Shown here: positions 36,428-48,123 of the stretch, one piece after another | Numbering within the stretch: the stretch's first letter is position 1 | Layout of the letters: each line of letters starts with the position of its first letter | Translations under genes and position numbers: made by a program | NCBI RefSeq assembly: GCF_030272615.1 | Contig: NC_081412.1 | Location: forward strand, 26,382,501-26,446,500 | DNA: 64,000 nucleotides | Direction: 5' to 3' | Source of the DNA: Cryptomeria japonica | Taxonomy: Eukaryota; Streptophyta; Pinopsida; Cupressales; Cupressaceae | Notes under the pieces: generated by a model | The model's input: the letters and a program-made list of their open reading frames with translations, nothing else | Told to the model about the DNA's origin: nothing | The model's database searches: none

Positions 36428-37462
36428 GGGTAAAAGCACAAAGCTGTGTCACATTCCAGGCCAACTTATCAACACAAGTGAATTTAAGTAATTCTAACTA
36501 AAAATTAATTTTAGTCAAAAATATGGTCTATAGAGATTCATTATAGCCATCTTATATATGGGCGACAACTTTTCCAATTTGAATAGTCTACTAAATGTAT
36601 GTCTTATACCACTTTGGGTCTAATTACTAAATTTTTATTTTTGTTGAAAAACTCAATGTTTCTACAACTCCTACTCTTATAAATAATATCATTTTTGAAA
36701 TGTAAAAATACCCTTTTATAGATATATGAGTGATTTTTTCAAAATATATATCTTTTAATATTTTAATTAGTTTTTATATTTTATATTTTATTTTTATTGA
36801 AAGTAGGTCATCAACACTACAATATAAGGTTGATTATCTTGTAAAGGAAAAATACTAAAATTTATCTAAAAAATTTGAAAAAAATAAATAAACTAGATAA
36901 AAGAGTCTATGTCAAGATGATACATTTCTTTTCTAATTAGGATAAATAATTAAGAAAAAAAGTGACACCAAATGGAAAGAGTTATATTTCAGTATATTCA
37001 ACTTTTCAAATTTATTGAAAAATATATATACATAAAAAATGGTTTAAAAATATATATTTACACTAAAGTTTCAAGTTATCAATATACACAAAAAAAATTG
37101 AAGAACAAAAAGTAAAATTTACTATATAAAGTATGACGCCTCGTGTAACTTCAATTTCAACATTTTAACAACTAAATTATAGTGTTAACTTTTTTTTTTT
37201 TTTAATGGTAAGAGCTATCATGAAAGGGGATAGCACCCTTATATTAATTTCCAAAAAGATTTACAAAAAGGCATCAAAGCCTGATATCAAGACCATAGTC
37301 TATCTTTCTACCTATCAAACCTTGTATACAAAGTTTGGACAGACACATACAACCTATTGAACCCCACTGTCTACCTTACTACCTAGCTAACCCCCTGCAT
37401 ACATATTCCCGTAGTGTGAACAATATATCAAAAGATAGAGTCAGATGAAATCTTGGTCTACA

Positions 37463-38107
37463 TTATGCACCGCCATTAAGAGTTTGCATGATGACCCCTG
37501 CAAACTCTCCAACATTGATTACAGTTTCTGTTGCTTTGGCTGAGAACCACCAAGTTTCAGAGTTTGTCACTCTGCGGAAAGGAGCCATATCCCCATTCAA
37601 CACGTCACACCTGAAGACTTCCCAAGAATTTTCTCTGAATGACCTCATCATCTCCTTTAATTCTTCCCTCTCCAAGCACCTACGTTTTGCCCTGTTTCTC
37701 TTACTGGCATCAGACTCATCACTCCCTTCATCCTCACTCTCCTCCTCTTCATCATCAGAATCCATGGGCAGGAATACATCCGACTGAAAGTATGTTTTCA
37801 GAATACTGATCCATATTTTCTCTGACAGGCTTAATATGGAATCAACAATGCAGTTCCCATTGACAGGCTTAACAAAACCAGACAACCACTCCATGACTCT
37901 TTCCCTAGACTCGATGACATCCACTAGTGGCATAAGAAAAAATTCATAGATATTGGAGTCATACCAGTGACAGTCAAAGTTGAGTGTAATCCCCACTAGA
38001 CCTTTAACCGCCTCATATGCATACTCCTCTGAGATAAACAGATTGCGAAGTTGGGCATCAAGTGTTTCCTCGCAGTTCATGCACCCAATATTGCCGAAGA
38101 ATGCCAT
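37463..38107 (-). CDS. Intact 214-codon ORF at the LINE 3' end, unknown function
   Basis: On minus, ATG at 38107 opens a frame closed by a stop just before 37463, about 450 bases beyond the RNase H frame and 260 bases before the poly(A). The protein starts MAFFGNIGCMNCEETLDAQL, has an acidic block at residues 116-132 (MDSDDEEEESEDEG), then a basic run KRNRAKRR at 136-143 that could be a nuclear signal, and ends in NGGA. I recognise no domain. The ORF is the only intact one in this LINE, although the adjacent ORF2 is broken. It could be a captured host fragment or a family-specific third ORF. Start choice: the first ATG of the frame. Confidence 0.55.
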   Translation of the reverse strand: MAFFGNIGCMNCEETLDAQLRNLFISEEYAYEAVKGLVGITLNFDCHWYDSNIYEFFLMPLVDVIESRERVMEWLSGFVKPVNGNCIVDSILSLSEKIWISILKTYFQSDVFLPMDSDDEEEESEDEGSDESDASKRNRAKRRCLEREELKEMMRSFRENSWEVFRCDVLNGDMAPFRRVTNSETWWFSAKATETVINVGEFAGVIMQTLNGGA

Positions 38108-38554
38108 AGGCCAAGATAGTATCCAACTCTCTTACACCCAATAGCCTGATCAACACTCAACTTTATCAGCTCATGAGGCCGAGCCTTGGAAAAAGCCAAT
38201 TAATAGGCTCTGAGACATCTAGAATGATCCACATGAAACCCCATATGCCAAAATGACCATGATCACATAGCCTGCACAAATCTGTCCTACTAGCATTTCT
38301 TGTCACTCACATGCATCTCCGGCCGCCGACACTGCAAGTTTGTGTCGCTAGTCTGCTAAGGTTGTGCACATCCTCTGCCACCTACTCTACATCCGTAGGC
38401 CTAGAAACAAGAGGCATTATCCAACCCCATCACGTTTTTGTTCCATTAAGTCTTTTCTGCTCAGTTTCGTAATCTCCATGCGTATTGAATTCAGATCCAC
38501 TGACACTTTTGCCACATCCGAATTAACACCAAGATTGGCAAAAATATCTACCAA

Positions 38555-41500
38555 TCAATTTCCTTCCCGATGGATGTGAGTTATTATGTATGGTCTGATT
38601 GTTTGCAAAAGAGTGTGTATGCGTGGAAGCCATTTATCCCATTTATAGTTTGTAAATATAGAATTGATCACTCCATTTACAATTATTTGAGAATCACCTT
38701 CGATCTGCACATTAGTTAAACCCTTCTGTTTGCAAAGTAATAGACCAGCCTCGAGGGCTCTAAGTTCTACTTCATTATTTGTAGCACATCCAATATGTCC
38801 ATAGGTACCTGACAAAATAATCCCATCCTCTTTCCAAATAACTGCACCATAACTGGCCTACCCCAGATTACCTCTACAAGCCTCGTCAAAGTTAAGTTTT
38901 ACCCAATTGCTATGAGGCTTGTCCCACCTGACTTTTTTCCTATCAATTTTCTTTTTGGGATAATGGAAGATAACATTTTTGAGAGACCAATTCTTCTCCA
39001 TTTATATGTCCCAATCATTGAATCTGAACTTTTTGACATTCCCTGATTTACCACAGATAGCTTCTTCAATGACAACCTTTAGATTGCTAATGACAACATC
39101 TATTGGTTTGGATGCCTCTTTGAATATTCATTTCTTTCTTTCTTTCCAAATCAGCCAAACAATCATTGCAAGGCCCACCAATCATAGTACTCCCCACTTA
39201 GTTTGGCTGAACATTGGCCATGAGACAAGGAATTCCTTTAGGGTCTCGTTCCTGACTGTACACAAGTTCACCATACTTAGAAACCACTCCCAACACTTTT
39301 GAGAAAACATGTAGTTGAAAAGTAGATGGTTCACCGATTCTTCCTTAGTGCTGCATACCACACACTAGCTTGGTCCATGGATACCAATTGTCTTGAGTCT
39401 GTCGCCAGTGAGAATATGTCCATTCAAGGCTATCCATAAAAATGCCCCTGATTTAGGCAACACCCAGTTATTCCAACATAATTTGCTAGGCCAATTCAGA
39501 TTGATAACTCTATGCCTTTGCACTTCATATCCCAACTTAACACTGTACTCCCCTGACTTATCAGCGCACCGAAATATACAATCTTCATCTTCTGAAGCTA
39601 AAATCGCTCTATTTCTCAGAATACCTTCCAGCCTTTTACATAACTCCTGGTTACCTATTGTTATCTATTTCCAAGTCCTAATACCATGACTATCAACATT
39701 CTCAAAATAATTAGCAACCTGCACACCTATGGCAAATTCAATAGAGTTAACCCAATTCCGATCTTTGAAGATTTTTGACAGGGGCAGTTCACCATCCCAA
39801 GAATCCCGCTAAAACTTAGCCCTGCACCCATTACCAACTTTCCAGGAGATATGGTTCATAATAATGTCCTAGCTTTTCCAAAAGAAGTTCTAGATGGGAG
39901 AGCCCTTCTCTGTATCAACAATTGTGAGAATTCGATCCAGTGCATCTGAGTCCAGATACTTTTTCTGAAAAATCCTACACCATAATTTATTGGGATTTCT
40001 ATACATTTTCCATACCAATTTCGCGCCAAGGGTCATATTTTGGATATTCATTTTTCTCAGCCCTGCACCCCCATCCTCTTTCAACATGCACATGGTATCC
40101 TAGTTTATTAATGGTATCCCTCTTTGGTCCTTAGCTCCTTTCCAAACGAACTTCTTTAAAAGACCATCTAATTTTGCACCAACCACATTTGACATATGAA
40201 AGCATTGCATGCTATAAATTGGAACTGATGCTAACACAGATCTTATCATTAGAAGTCGACCAGCCTGAGTAAGCCATCTATTCTTCTATTGTTCTGATTT
40301 CACCTTGCACGAGTCTAATACATCATTCCATATAAGGGATTGTCTACTGCCCTTATTAATTTTGATTCCAAGATATTTAAGAGGAAGATCAACAATACTG
40401 AAGCCCAAGATATGAGCGATGCGATTTTGATTCATTCTGCTTGTGTTAAAAAAGAATATGTCTATTTGTCCTTGTTCATTTCCTGGCCCGACAACAGAGA
40501 ATATTCCTCTAATACTTCCAACACTCCTCTGGCTTCCCTCACCGTAGCTTCTCCAACCAGAATCATGTCATTAACGAACTGCAAGTGGGTAATGGGCTCT
40601 AACGTTCTATGGAGTCGAATGCCATTCCATTGCTTGATTGCTTGTTTTTCTTTGATTAAGTTCCCAAGAACCTCTGCCATTAGGACAAAGAGAGCAGGGG
40701 ATAGAGGGTCCCCTTGGCTTAGTCCATTAGTTTCCTTGAAGAAACCGTAGTCCGCACCGTTCACCAGTAAAGATAAATTGACTATGGATATACAGAAAGT
40801 GACACAATCTATCCATTCTTTCAAAAATCTGTAGCATTTTAATACCTTAACCAAGAATTGCCAAACCACCTTGTCATACGCTTTTGCAACATCAAGCTCT
40901 ATGATTATACCATTTAACTTCTCTTTGTGTATGTAGTGCATTACTTCAGACACAAGAATAATGTTGTCCACTAGTTCCCTTCCAGGAGTGAAGCCATTCT
41001 GATTTTCTGAGATGAGGTGAGGTAAAATCTTCTTTAGTCTGATGGCCATAGCCTTTGAGATAATTTTGTATAAGGTATTACATAACGATATGGGCCTGAA
41101 ATAGTTCATTGAGATGCAATCCTATTTTTTGGGAATTAAGGAAATGAGTGTGTTGTTCAATTCTTTTACAAACTTCCCTTTTTTCCTGAATTCTTCCACA
41201 ACCATCCAGATGTCCTATCCCATAAAGTCCCAACATCTCCGATAGAAATCTACAGTCATTCCATTTGGACCCGGGGCCTTATGTGGGTGTAGCTCGAATG
41301 TAGCACTTTTAATTTCTTCCATAGAATATGGTTCACACAACATTAACGCCTCATCCTCAGAGACCAGCTTATGTAAGATTTCAGCTAGCCTACCATCAGA
41401 TGCACTCCAAGATTGGTTATTGTTCCCCAAAATTCTCTCAAAGTGTTCTAGTGCAGTTTGCTCAATTTTAGCCTCCATGTCTCTCAACTCTCCATTGTCA

Positions 41501-42656
41501 TCCAGAACTGCCGTGATTTTGTTCTTGTTCCTTCTGCCCTTTGAAGAGGCATGGAAAAACTTTGTGTTACGGTCTCCCTCTGCAATCCATAGTGCCCTTG
41601 ATTTATCCCCCCAGTAGACTTCTTCTCTATTTAGAAGCTCCGCATGTTGTTCCTTAAGTAATTTTTCTTTCATATAGTCATTGCAGTCCATCCCTACAGT
41701 CATAACTCTTTATTGATATCTTCCAATTCTTCTTCAATTCTTAGTTTTTCAGTAAAGATATTTTTGAATGAGAGCTTATTCCAATGCTTGATTTTATTTT
41801 TAAGATATTAAATTCTTATAACAAACCGAAAGATAGGGGGACCCGAAAATGTGTTGCTCTCCAACCACCAATTCTATAGTAGTTATGTGAATGAAGGATC
41901 CCTCCACCACATGCTCTGAAATTTAAAATAATTCCTATTCTTGGGAGATTCAGGATAAATAGCCAACATCACCGGCAGATGATCCGAGCCAGCTTGAGGG
42001 ATGATATTAGTGTCCATGGAGAAACTGCCATTAACCCACCATTCCCCCACAAAGAAAAGATCCAATCTTTCAAATTTTTTTGAGAAATTGAGTCTTCTGT
42101 TAGTCCAAGTAAACTTACCATTTTTGGGAATAACATCCATCACCTGACATTTCGAGATGAATTCTCTGAAGTCCTCCATTACTTTTGTGCTCTTTCTAAG
42201 ACCTCCATCTTTATCATCTATATCTAGAATTGTATTGAAATCCCCGGCCATAATTACTTTGTGCTTCTCCAAAAATTGCAGTTGATCATAAATATCCGAC
42301 CACACCCTTAGTTTTTCATCTATTTTAATTGGACCATAAATGTTAACCAGAGGGAAGCTAATACCTCCTTCTTTGCACTTAGTGTTGCAGGCCATCCAAA
42401 ACTCGTTGGATGCAATTGGATCCACCTCAAAGACCTCTGAATTCCACAAAATTCCAAGACCCTGGAAGGTACCCTTGGCATCTTGAAACAACCCTTCCCA
42501 TTTAAAACAATAAATGAATTCAGGCACCTTATTGCCACACAATTTTGTTTCCTGTAGTAAAACCATATCAGACCCAAGCTTGATCAAATATCTTTTGACC
42601 AAGCATCTCTTGTCAGGGGCCGATAGGCCCTTGGCATTCCATGATGTGATTCTCAT
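38555..42656 (-). pseudogene. LINE ORF2: endonuclease, RT, RNase H (broken)
   Basis: The endonuclease occupies 42656-41883: SWNAKG (N7), LQETK (E36), GDFN (138-141) and SDH (224-226) are all present, so it may have been active. RT follows in two frames, 41703-41215 (KAPGPNGMTVDFY) and 41109-40462 (NYFRPISLCNTLYK, AKAYDKV, NGLSQGDPLSPALF). The catalytic box reads FVND where FADD is usual. Stops lie near 41214 and 41124. The RT tail and zinc-knuckle region are at 40093-39300 (GAGLRKMNIQN..KLVWKM, and C..C spacing near 39350). RNase H is at 38910-38555 (NNEVELRALEAGL, IEGDSQIIVNG). ORF2 overlaps the ORF1 stop by ATGA. Confidence 0.9.
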
Positions 42657-43735
42657 TTCTTCCCAAGGGAGGGACTGCCTCCCTTGGAGTTCCTTATGTA
42701 GTCACGAACATTGACAATACCCTTCTCCTTGGCTTTTTCTTCTCTAATCTGTTTATTTCTTTTCCTGCCTTTAGTCCCCTTTGTTCTACCCAAAATGGTA
42801 TTAGCAGATTGACTAATGCATCTGGGGTCTAGGTTGTCTAAAACATCTTCCTCTTCTTCTAGCTTAGAATTGCTAGTGTCAGATTCCACTGTGCATTCCC
42901 CAATATCGTTTGCAGTCGGCACCCCTACCGGGGATGACAATATCTAATTCGGGATGGCTTCCCTCTCTGGATTGTCTAATTTTGAATCCTTCTGACAGAG
43001 CTGGGAATTTTGTTTAGCATGGGTGCTGTCCTCCAGTTGTGTCACAATTGTTTCAGGAGGCAATCGTGTTTTCACATTCATTTTTCTAGCTAGATCATTT
43101 TTTCATCCCTCTGTTCTTTGTTATATGCCCTTCGCACAAAGATTCTGTATTTTTTGGTTTGGTGTATTTTTCTTCAACATTTTTTGACATACATGGATTT
43201 CTTTCTCAATTTCAATATTTTGCTTCCAAATCCCATTAGCCGTTATTAAATTTATGCAAGAAGGGATCTACTTGACTGTGGCAATTCTCATCCTCGCATA
43301 CACATAAGAGTCATTATCAATTATGTCCTCATCGATTTCCAACAAGGTTCCCAGTGATCGGCCAATTTTCTGAAGACATGGGTCCCCCCAATACTCGATC
43401 AAAAGATTGAACAGTCTAATCCATACGGGTGAATCATATACCGCCAATTTTAATGGATCAAAGTTGGGAGTCCAGGGTTGGATGTATAGCAGAAAATTTT
43501 CAAAACACCAGTTTTTTGAATTTAGGGCTTGGTCTCTGTCTTCTTTTTCTGCGAATATTGTGACAAAAAAGCCTTTTGGTAGGTATTTTACCATCGCGTG
43601 GCTACCCCAATTTTTCTCCACCCAAGGCATGATATATCTCCTGGGTTGCTTCAGTCCAATAATTCTGGAAATAATGGCAAGGTCTTCCCAAATGCACTTC
43701 TCATCCACTACTTCATCCTTTAAATCGATAGACAT
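42653..43735 (-). pseudogene. LINE ORF1 (DUF4283-type RNA-binding protein, broken)
   Basis: The frame 43735-43268 (MSIDLKDEVVDEKCIWEDLA ... WVEKNWGS, GFFVTIFAEKEDRDQAL, PVWIRLFNLLIEYW) matches the DUF4283 domain of plant L1 ORF1 proteins, with the KNWCFENFLLYIQPW and WIRL motifs. Between 43268 and 42940 the frame is lost. The C-terminal piece 42940-42653 is basic and Lys-rich (KGTKGRKRNKQIREEKAKEK) and ends KK at a TGA that overlaps the ORF2 ATG. ORF1 coats element RNA. Confidence 0.85.
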
Positions 43736-44284
43736 CTGATCGGGAATGCTGGTTTCTTCAGTGGTTTTTGGTTGTGCCTCATCTGCCTCATTGACTGGAC
43801 TGTTATCATGACTCTGGACTTTGTGAGTCGGACCACAATCATTCTAATCAACATCCAAAACTTGCCATTTTGTCAATTTTTCCGAAGGCTGCTCCTTCCT
43901 TTGATCGTTGGCGATTCCATCTTCCTTCCGCCAAAGTTGTTCATGCACTTCCTATAGAGATTCACCTTCCCGAGATCGTCCATTGTATGAAACCCTCTTC
44001 TCCTCGCACACCTTCTTTTGCATTTCGCACCCCTTCTGCACCTCACACACCCTCTGCGCTTCGCTTGTCCTCTGCGCTTCACTCATCATTTTTTGGTTCA
44101 TATTCTTAAATCCCAATTATAGTGTTAACTTTATAAGAAAGTATATTCAAATAATTTTTTAAATTTTTTTAAAAATTACAAACATAAAATAAACAAAAAA
44201 ATTTACATTTTATTAGTTTACATCATTTCAAAATTCAAAACATATATTTCACTTTTTGTTGATTCGATTTTAAAAGTTGAATTA

Positions 44285-45317
44285 GGGTGAGTTCACAATA
44301 ATGGTTCCCACTTTTATCCACGAAGGAAAAACGTGGTGGTGGGAATTTTTTTTTGAAGGGTGTTTGAACAAACTACCCTTTGGGGTTCGAGTGAACCCCC
44401 CCTTTCGAGTGAACCCCCTTTAACCTTTTTTTTTTTGGTGTGGTGGGGGGGGGGGGGGGGTTCATTTGAACCCCCTTTCATTCGAAGGTCTTTAGGGGGG
44501 TTCGTTTGAACCCCCTTTTTTGCACTCCTTTGAAACTTTCTACAAATCTCTGCTAATTTTTGGCCTTCAAACTTCTCGTTGAAGGCTCAAATGAAACTAT
44601 CTTGATAACCCAAAATGTAGGATGGTAGTCCTTGAAACAAGATTTCCAACGACTATAATTTTATTACATTGTGAGTTTATTATGATCTTGTTTTTTAAAT
44701 TTTACCAAATATATGTTTTTCATTGAACACGAACTTCTCTGTTCAACGCATTGGGAAAAATAGTTAACTAATTTAATTTTTTTTTGAAAAATATCTATAC
44801 ACTAGGCATTGATGTCTTCTTTCTAATAAATTTTTTTTTGAATTTCGATATATATAAAACAAGTAATGTGTTCAAATGTACACCTATGTCTAAATTATAT
44901 TTAGTCCGACTTCAAAACTTAATAAAATGAAAAATATTCAACATATCACTATCAAAGCAATTGCATGAATTGGGCATTGATGTTACAAACCAAAATTCAA
45001 AATAATTGAGTTTTTATCATTTATAGAAAAATTTTTATGCGTTTTGGGATGCACATCACTCTTAAAAAATGTTGTTTGCTGTAAAAAAATACTTTTCGAG
45101 GGAGATGGAAAAATCAATACAATTTTCTTCAAAAAAATTTGAAAAAAATATATTTAGAATTTGTAGACAAGATGTTACAAATCACTAGTTTACATCATCT
45201 TCAAATTCTTAACGGTTTAAAAGTTATAGGTGTTGGAAAGTGAAGGTTTTTTGTCAAAATGTTCATCTAAGTGTCAAAGTTGGCCAAAAAGTGTGAACCA
45301 ATATTGTGAGTTCACCA
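44285..45317. mobile_element. TIR DNA element, copy 2 (reverse of 13380-14372)
   Basis: It starts GGGTGAGTTCACAATAATGG and ends ...TTGTGAGTTCACC at 45316 or 45317. Blocks throughout 44690-45310 match the reverse complement of 13380-14060 (for example the stretch around GATGCACATCACTCTTAAAAAATG). Flanks are ATTA on the left and ATCA on the right if the last base is counted in, one mismatch from a 4-base duplication. It lies inside the 36428-45372 element, 153 bases beyond the LINE. It contains a G-run with inverted GGGGTTC blocks not seen in copy 1. Confidence 0.85.
44372..44520. repeat. G-run and inverted GGGGGTTC/GAACCCCC blocks
   Basis: A G-homopolymer of about 17 at 44445-44461 is flanked by GAACCCCC and GGGGTTC motifs that can pair (for example GGGGGGTTCGTTTGAACCCC at 44495-44514). 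The block sits within TIR copy 2 and is absent from copy 1. Confidence 0.7.
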
Positions 45318-45507
45318 ATCAACATTGGCCATTTCCTTTATAAAAGTGTGACACAACTTTGTGCTTTTACCCGTAATCTTGTGTAATATCTCCTCTTGAA
45401 AAACAATGTTTGAAAGAAGAATGATGACTAACCTCTTCTTGAAAAAGAGATGAATATTAAGGCTTCATACATAACACATTCATACCTTCTTTCATATCAC
45501 TAGCGTC

Positions 45508-46631
45508 TCAAGGAACTACATTTATTTCAACTTCAGTAGTGTGACCATCTTCATCCACAACTCCGCACATAAAGTCACCATCTGAATCCTCTAGGCACCA
45601 ATTTGGAATAAAAACAGCATTATGTTCCTTTGGTAGCTCCTTTTTTTCATGAGAAATAAATGATTGCTTAATTAAACTCTTTTGCATGCATGTCAAGGAA
45701 GACTTTGGTTCTTTACTTTCAATCTGATTCATAATTCTTTTTTGTTGTTGGTGGTTATTCCATGGTGTTGATTCATTACTGGGTTCAACAAATGCTTCTA
45801 TAAAGTCTTGTTTACCAAGAACTAGAAAAGTTACAAAAACCTTGACCTTCACTTTACAGTTCTTCTTTAAGCAACCTTAATCTTTCCATTGTTTCTTGCA
45901 ACTTACATGAAACTCTTGTTCAAGGTTTTTGAGCAAGTAATATCTCTGACACAAACTTCTTACTAGTAGTGCAGATTTGTAATCTTCAGATGGATGTACA
46001 AACTTTTCTTTTCAGCCTCAGAGATACTTCCTTTGAAAGAATTCCAAAAAGAATGAAGTATCTTATCATCTTTAGCCAATATTTATTTAATTGTTGGTGT
46101 TAGTCGTCTTTTGAATTTAGACTGATTCCTTTGTTTTGTTTGGCAATGAATCATTTTTCTAAGATCTTCAAATTTATAGAGTTGCCAACCTCCATTTCAG
46201 GGGAGGCACCATTAGATATAAAACTAATTTGTTTGTTCCTCAATAGAGTCACCAAAATTTTGTTTGGTCATAGATTTATCCCTTTTGAAATATAAAACAA
46301 AAGGCCTTTGCGCCTTATAATAGAGACAAAAGTGCAACAAACAGTTTGAGAAGTTGCCAATTAGATTAACAACTTTTGCCTGAATTTTAGAGGTACAACT
46401 CTCTCTTATGATATAATTAGGGTTTTTAAGGGGTATTATTTTAACCGAAAAGAAGGAAAAAACCAACATGAAAGAAAAACAAAGGAAAGGAGTAGATAAG
46501 AATACAAACAAATGACTCAAAGTCCATCCATTTTCCATACATGATAAACAACCACATAAATCTGACTGGATATTCTTCTTAGATAAAGTTAATGCATCAA
46601 GACTCAAAGTTCTATAAGCACATACATCCAT
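45508..46631 (-). pseudogene. Unknown-family coding remnant, unit C (proximal part)
   Basis: Two open pieces on minus: 46631-46224 (a signal-like or membrane-like segment with LFVFLSTPFLCFSFMLVFSF, then RPFVLYFKRDKSM) and 45852-45508 (NHQQQKRIMNQI, FIPNWCLEDSDGDFMCGVVD). They correspond to 30659-30321 and 29805-29700 in unit A. No known domain is recognised. Confidence 0.42.
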
Positions 46632-47544
46632 ACCTCACTATAGATAATGAATTCAAATAAATGCTTGCAAAACTTAAAGTATTTGTCAACCAAAAGAGCA
46701 TGAATTAATACACAACTTCAAACAAATTCCATCCTCATATTCATGTCCAAAAAAAAACACAGTCTCCATTTTGTGTATATGAATTATGTTTCTGGAAAGA
46801 AAAACATTCTATCAAATTTTCAAGGTCTAAAAGAAAACAAAATTGTAAATTGATTGATTCTCACTCATGCATCAAAGTGCAAAGGGGATCAATCCTTTCC
46901 TCATTTCATTTTCTATAGCCCTATATAAAGAAAAGTAGATTCCTAAAGATAACAATTTCTTGAAAGAACTATTTTTTACAAAGAAAAACTAAAAACTACT
47001 TTAAGGTTCACGTGGCACAAGATTCCTTGCCTCCTCAATACTTTGCTAATTTTGGGCATCAATCATCTTGGAATTTTCCTCTTCTTCAATTAGCACTAGA
47101 GTCACCATTGCAAATTCCCTATCACTGATGTGACATTCCTAGGCCAGAATGGTCAATCCATGGAGAATGTCTTCCTATGGATTGTCTATCACATTTTCCC
47201 CTGGTTGCATGATTGGAGCTAAACCATTACCCAAGAGAACCATTCTCTTCAATGAGTTAATTTTCCTGAGCCATAGCTGTGATGATTCTTTCTTGTAGAC
47301 GAAGGTAATGGTCTTCAAATGTCTTTCTATTTCTATCAATATAGCAACTATCTTTCTATAGTTTGAGAAATTTGTTCATTGCTTCCACACAAGAGTGTTC
47401 AATCCAGAGATAATATCTACATGCTCATTTTCTGGCCAATTCAAATCAGGATGGTTGATAGGGAATTGATTTTCATGCAGGAGAACCATTTTGAGCTAAA
47501 ACAAAAGAATAATATATTTTTGGTGCCCCCAATACATTAATGAT

Positions 47545-48036
47545 TGTGAGACATGGACCAGCTCTGATACCATGTGAGATTTTGCCAAGATCAAGAGGTA
47601 GTGGAAAGCACAAATAAGAGAGACAAAATATATGATAGAAATAAACTATATTCTATCAAGATGAAAATATTGATCAACTGGATCATCAAATCGTTACATA
47701 CAATGAATATGAGCCTACTTATATAGGCAAGGCTATATGGATATGTGAGCACAAAAACATGACATGTGGCTCAATAAGAAACAAGGGTAGCTAGGAAATA
47801 TGTGTGGGTAGGTAGGAGAAATAATATAATAGTCCACATGAGGTGGATCACCCACTGAATGTGGAGTGTAACAACAAGATCAACACCATAAAAGGTGGAA
47901 ATTCTCCTACACACACTATCCCAATGTGGCACAAACACCCAAGTGTCTCATACCCAAACTAATATGAAATGCATTTCCTAAGTAAACTTAAGTAAGGTGT
48001 AATAATATCCATGATGAATAATTATTTACACCAACA
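47545..48036 (-). repeat. Non-autonomous Copia 3' LTR (492 bp)
   Basis: It lies on the left because the element is on minus. It matches 51310-51805. The minus-strand TATA-like word CCTATATAAG is at 47718-47727. The LTR end contains an embedded copy of the primer-binding site (47560-47572). Confidence 0.93.
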
Positions 48037-48046
48037 ACCCCCCTTA
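48037..48046 (-). other. Non-autonomous Copia polypurine tract
   Basis: On minus, TTAAGGGGGGT directly precedes the 3' LTR start TGTTGG. Confidence 0.85.
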
Positions 48047-48123
48047 AGTGCAACTTAGGGGAATGCACTTAAGTCTACAATGCAACTAAGCAATGCAAGA
48101 TGGGTCTCGGCTATGAGGCCATG

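Larger units (their letters stand above)
37193..44114 (-). mobile_element. Nearly 7-kb L1-type LINE retrotransposon with RNase H and a 3' extra ORF
   Basis: The 18-base target duplication AATTATAGTGTTAACTTT is found at 37175-37192 and 44115-44132. A poly(T) of about 13 bases at 37191-37203 is the poly(A) tail on minus, so the 3' end is left and the 5' end right. The order on minus is ORF1, then ORF2 (endonuclease, RT, zinc-knuckle region, RNase H), then an extra ORF of unknown function. The 5' end has purine-rich repeats of AGCGCAGAG type (44050-44095). It looks full length but is inactive, because RT carries stops and a mutated catalytic box. Confidence 0.93.
36428..45372. mobile_element. 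TIR DNA element with GGGTAAAAGCACAAAG ends, hosting nested insertions
   Basis: The left end GGGTAAAAGCACAAAGCTGT (36428) pairs with the complement of the right end (to 45372); 25 of the first 26 bases agree. GTAA flanks both sides (36424-36427 and 45373-45376), and unit B shows the empty site. Without the LINE and the second TIR element it is about 0.97 kb and has no coding frame. The TIR resembles that of 13380-14372 (GGGTGAACTCACAAAG), so the two belong to related families. Confidence 0.88.

Noticed and set aside
39393-41617. Plus-strand frames across the LINE
   Set aside because: The protein motifs are all on minus; the plus frames have no recognisable domain.
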